From the NCBI RefSeq assembly GCF_963674925.1, contig NZ_OY771649.1:1488001-1552000 (forward strand): a stretch of 64,000 nt of DNA, in the 5' to 3' direction. This DNA is from an uncultured Draconibacterium sp. Its GTDB lineage: Bacteria > Bacteroidota > Bacteroidia > Bacteroidales > Prolixibacteraceae. Position numbers and translations under genes: made by a program. The notes under the pieces were generated by a model that ran no database searches, was not told the DNA's origin, and saw only the letters and a program-made list of their open reading frames with translations. Of this stretch, positions 63,830-64,000 are shown in pieces; within the stretch, counting starts at the first letter, position 1; every line of letters begins with the position of its first letter.

Positions 63830-64000
63830 TTACTTTTCCTTTTCTCTATTTCTTTTGTCACGATACAGTTCCTGAATTTTATTCCAGGGAAGAACATGAT
63901 TCTCGCTGGCCCAGGTATCATACAATGCTGCCATTTCGTTTACCTTTTCAGGTTGCTGAACTGCTAAATTATGCATCTCTGAACGGTCGGTTTCCATGTT
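63830..64000 (-). CDS. S1 family sulfatase, C-terminal 56 residues only
   Basis: This is the C-terminal end of a gene that begins beyond the right edge. The frame is open from position 64000 to the TAA at 63830-63832 and reads METDRSEMHNLAVQQPEKVN followed by EMAALYDTWASENHVLPW. The D-R-S-E-x-H-N-L-A and E-K-V-x-E-M pattern is the lid region typical of S1 sulfatases (compare DRTETNNLANEMPEKVQEME in the sulfatase at 60348-62006). The active site is outside the window. It belongs to the same minus-strand series. Confidence 0.85.
   Translation of the reverse strand, partial: NMETDRSEMHNLAVQQPEKVNEMAALYDTWASENHVLPWNKIQELYRDKRNREKEK

Noticed and set aside
63716..63967. Plus-strand hydrophobic frame of 83 codons near the right edge
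   Set aside because: It overlaps the C-terminus of a sulfatase on the minus strand and is Phe/Leu-rich from AT-rich DNA.
1..64000. CRISPR array or cas genes near the CHAT protease
   Set aside because: No regularly spaced direct repeats and no Cas-like protein were seen on either strand.
1..64000. Insertion sequence or integrase
   Set aside because: No transposase or recombinase reading frame was recognised. The only mobility sign is the tRNA remnant.

Overview
The window looks like chromosomal DNA of a marine-type Bacteroidota. The evidence is two SusC/SusD pairs, a SusE/F-position lipoprotein, hybrid two-component regulators of the Bacteroides kind, many secreted or lipoprotein sulfatases, AT-rich spacers and few Shine-Dalgarno sites. 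A member of the Marinilabiliales/Prolixibacteraceae would fit, but the sequence alone does not prove it.

Positions 1-39515 hold one long co-oriented locus, entirely on the minus strand, read from high to low coordinates. It is a polysaccharide utilization locus (PUL). The order of transcription is GH106 alpha-L-rhamnosidase, GH97 (retaining alpha-galactosidase type), an unknown secreted protein, a D-2-hydroxyacid dehydrogenase, two sulfatases, a hybrid two-component sensor/regulator, SusC, SusD, SusC, SusD, a GLUG-type lipoprotein, GH78 alpha-L-rhamnosidase, a GH43-like enzyme with CBM6, three sulfatases, a sulfatase broken by two in-frame stops, GH27 alpha-galactosidase, and a sulfatase running off the left edge. 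The predicted substrate is a sulfated heteropolysaccharide with alpha-galactose and alpha-L-rhamnose ends. No lyase or endo-hydrolase is visible, so the backbone is unknown.

Positions 39516-46626 look like an accessory boundary. A truncated tRNA 3' end with its own terminator lies at 40311-40385, the usual signature of an integration (att) site. The PUL lies on the side where the inserted DNA would be expected. Next to it is a tight three-gene cassette: a CHAT protease with an intact His/Cys dyad, a small single-pass membrane protein, and a partner with a DUF1232-like motif. I do not recognise this cassette, and it is the best candidate here for an undescribed (possibly defence or stress) system. 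It is followed by a fragment resembling the C-terminus of an ion channel, a secreted two-repeat protein on the plus strand, and a degenerate SDR-like protein.

Positions 46776-50861 hold a soluble GAF-GAF hybrid sensor/AraC regulator and an exported peroxiredoxin. Positions 51665-56164 hold an L-sugar oxidation operon (mutarotase, aldose 1-dehydrogenase, lactonase, zinc dehydrogenase) divergent from a LacI-type regulator. The gene set fits L-galactose or L-fucose.

Positions 56276-64000 hold a second minus-strand operon with five sulfatases and one five-bladed-propeller glycoside hydrolase. In all there are twelve sulfatase genes, one broken and two cut by the window edges. The inferred logic is that extracellular and periplasmic sulfatases and exo-glycosidases strip a sulfated polysaccharide, SusC/D import the oligosaccharides, the hybrid sensor induces the locus, and the L-sugar operon feeds a released monosaccharide to central metabolism.
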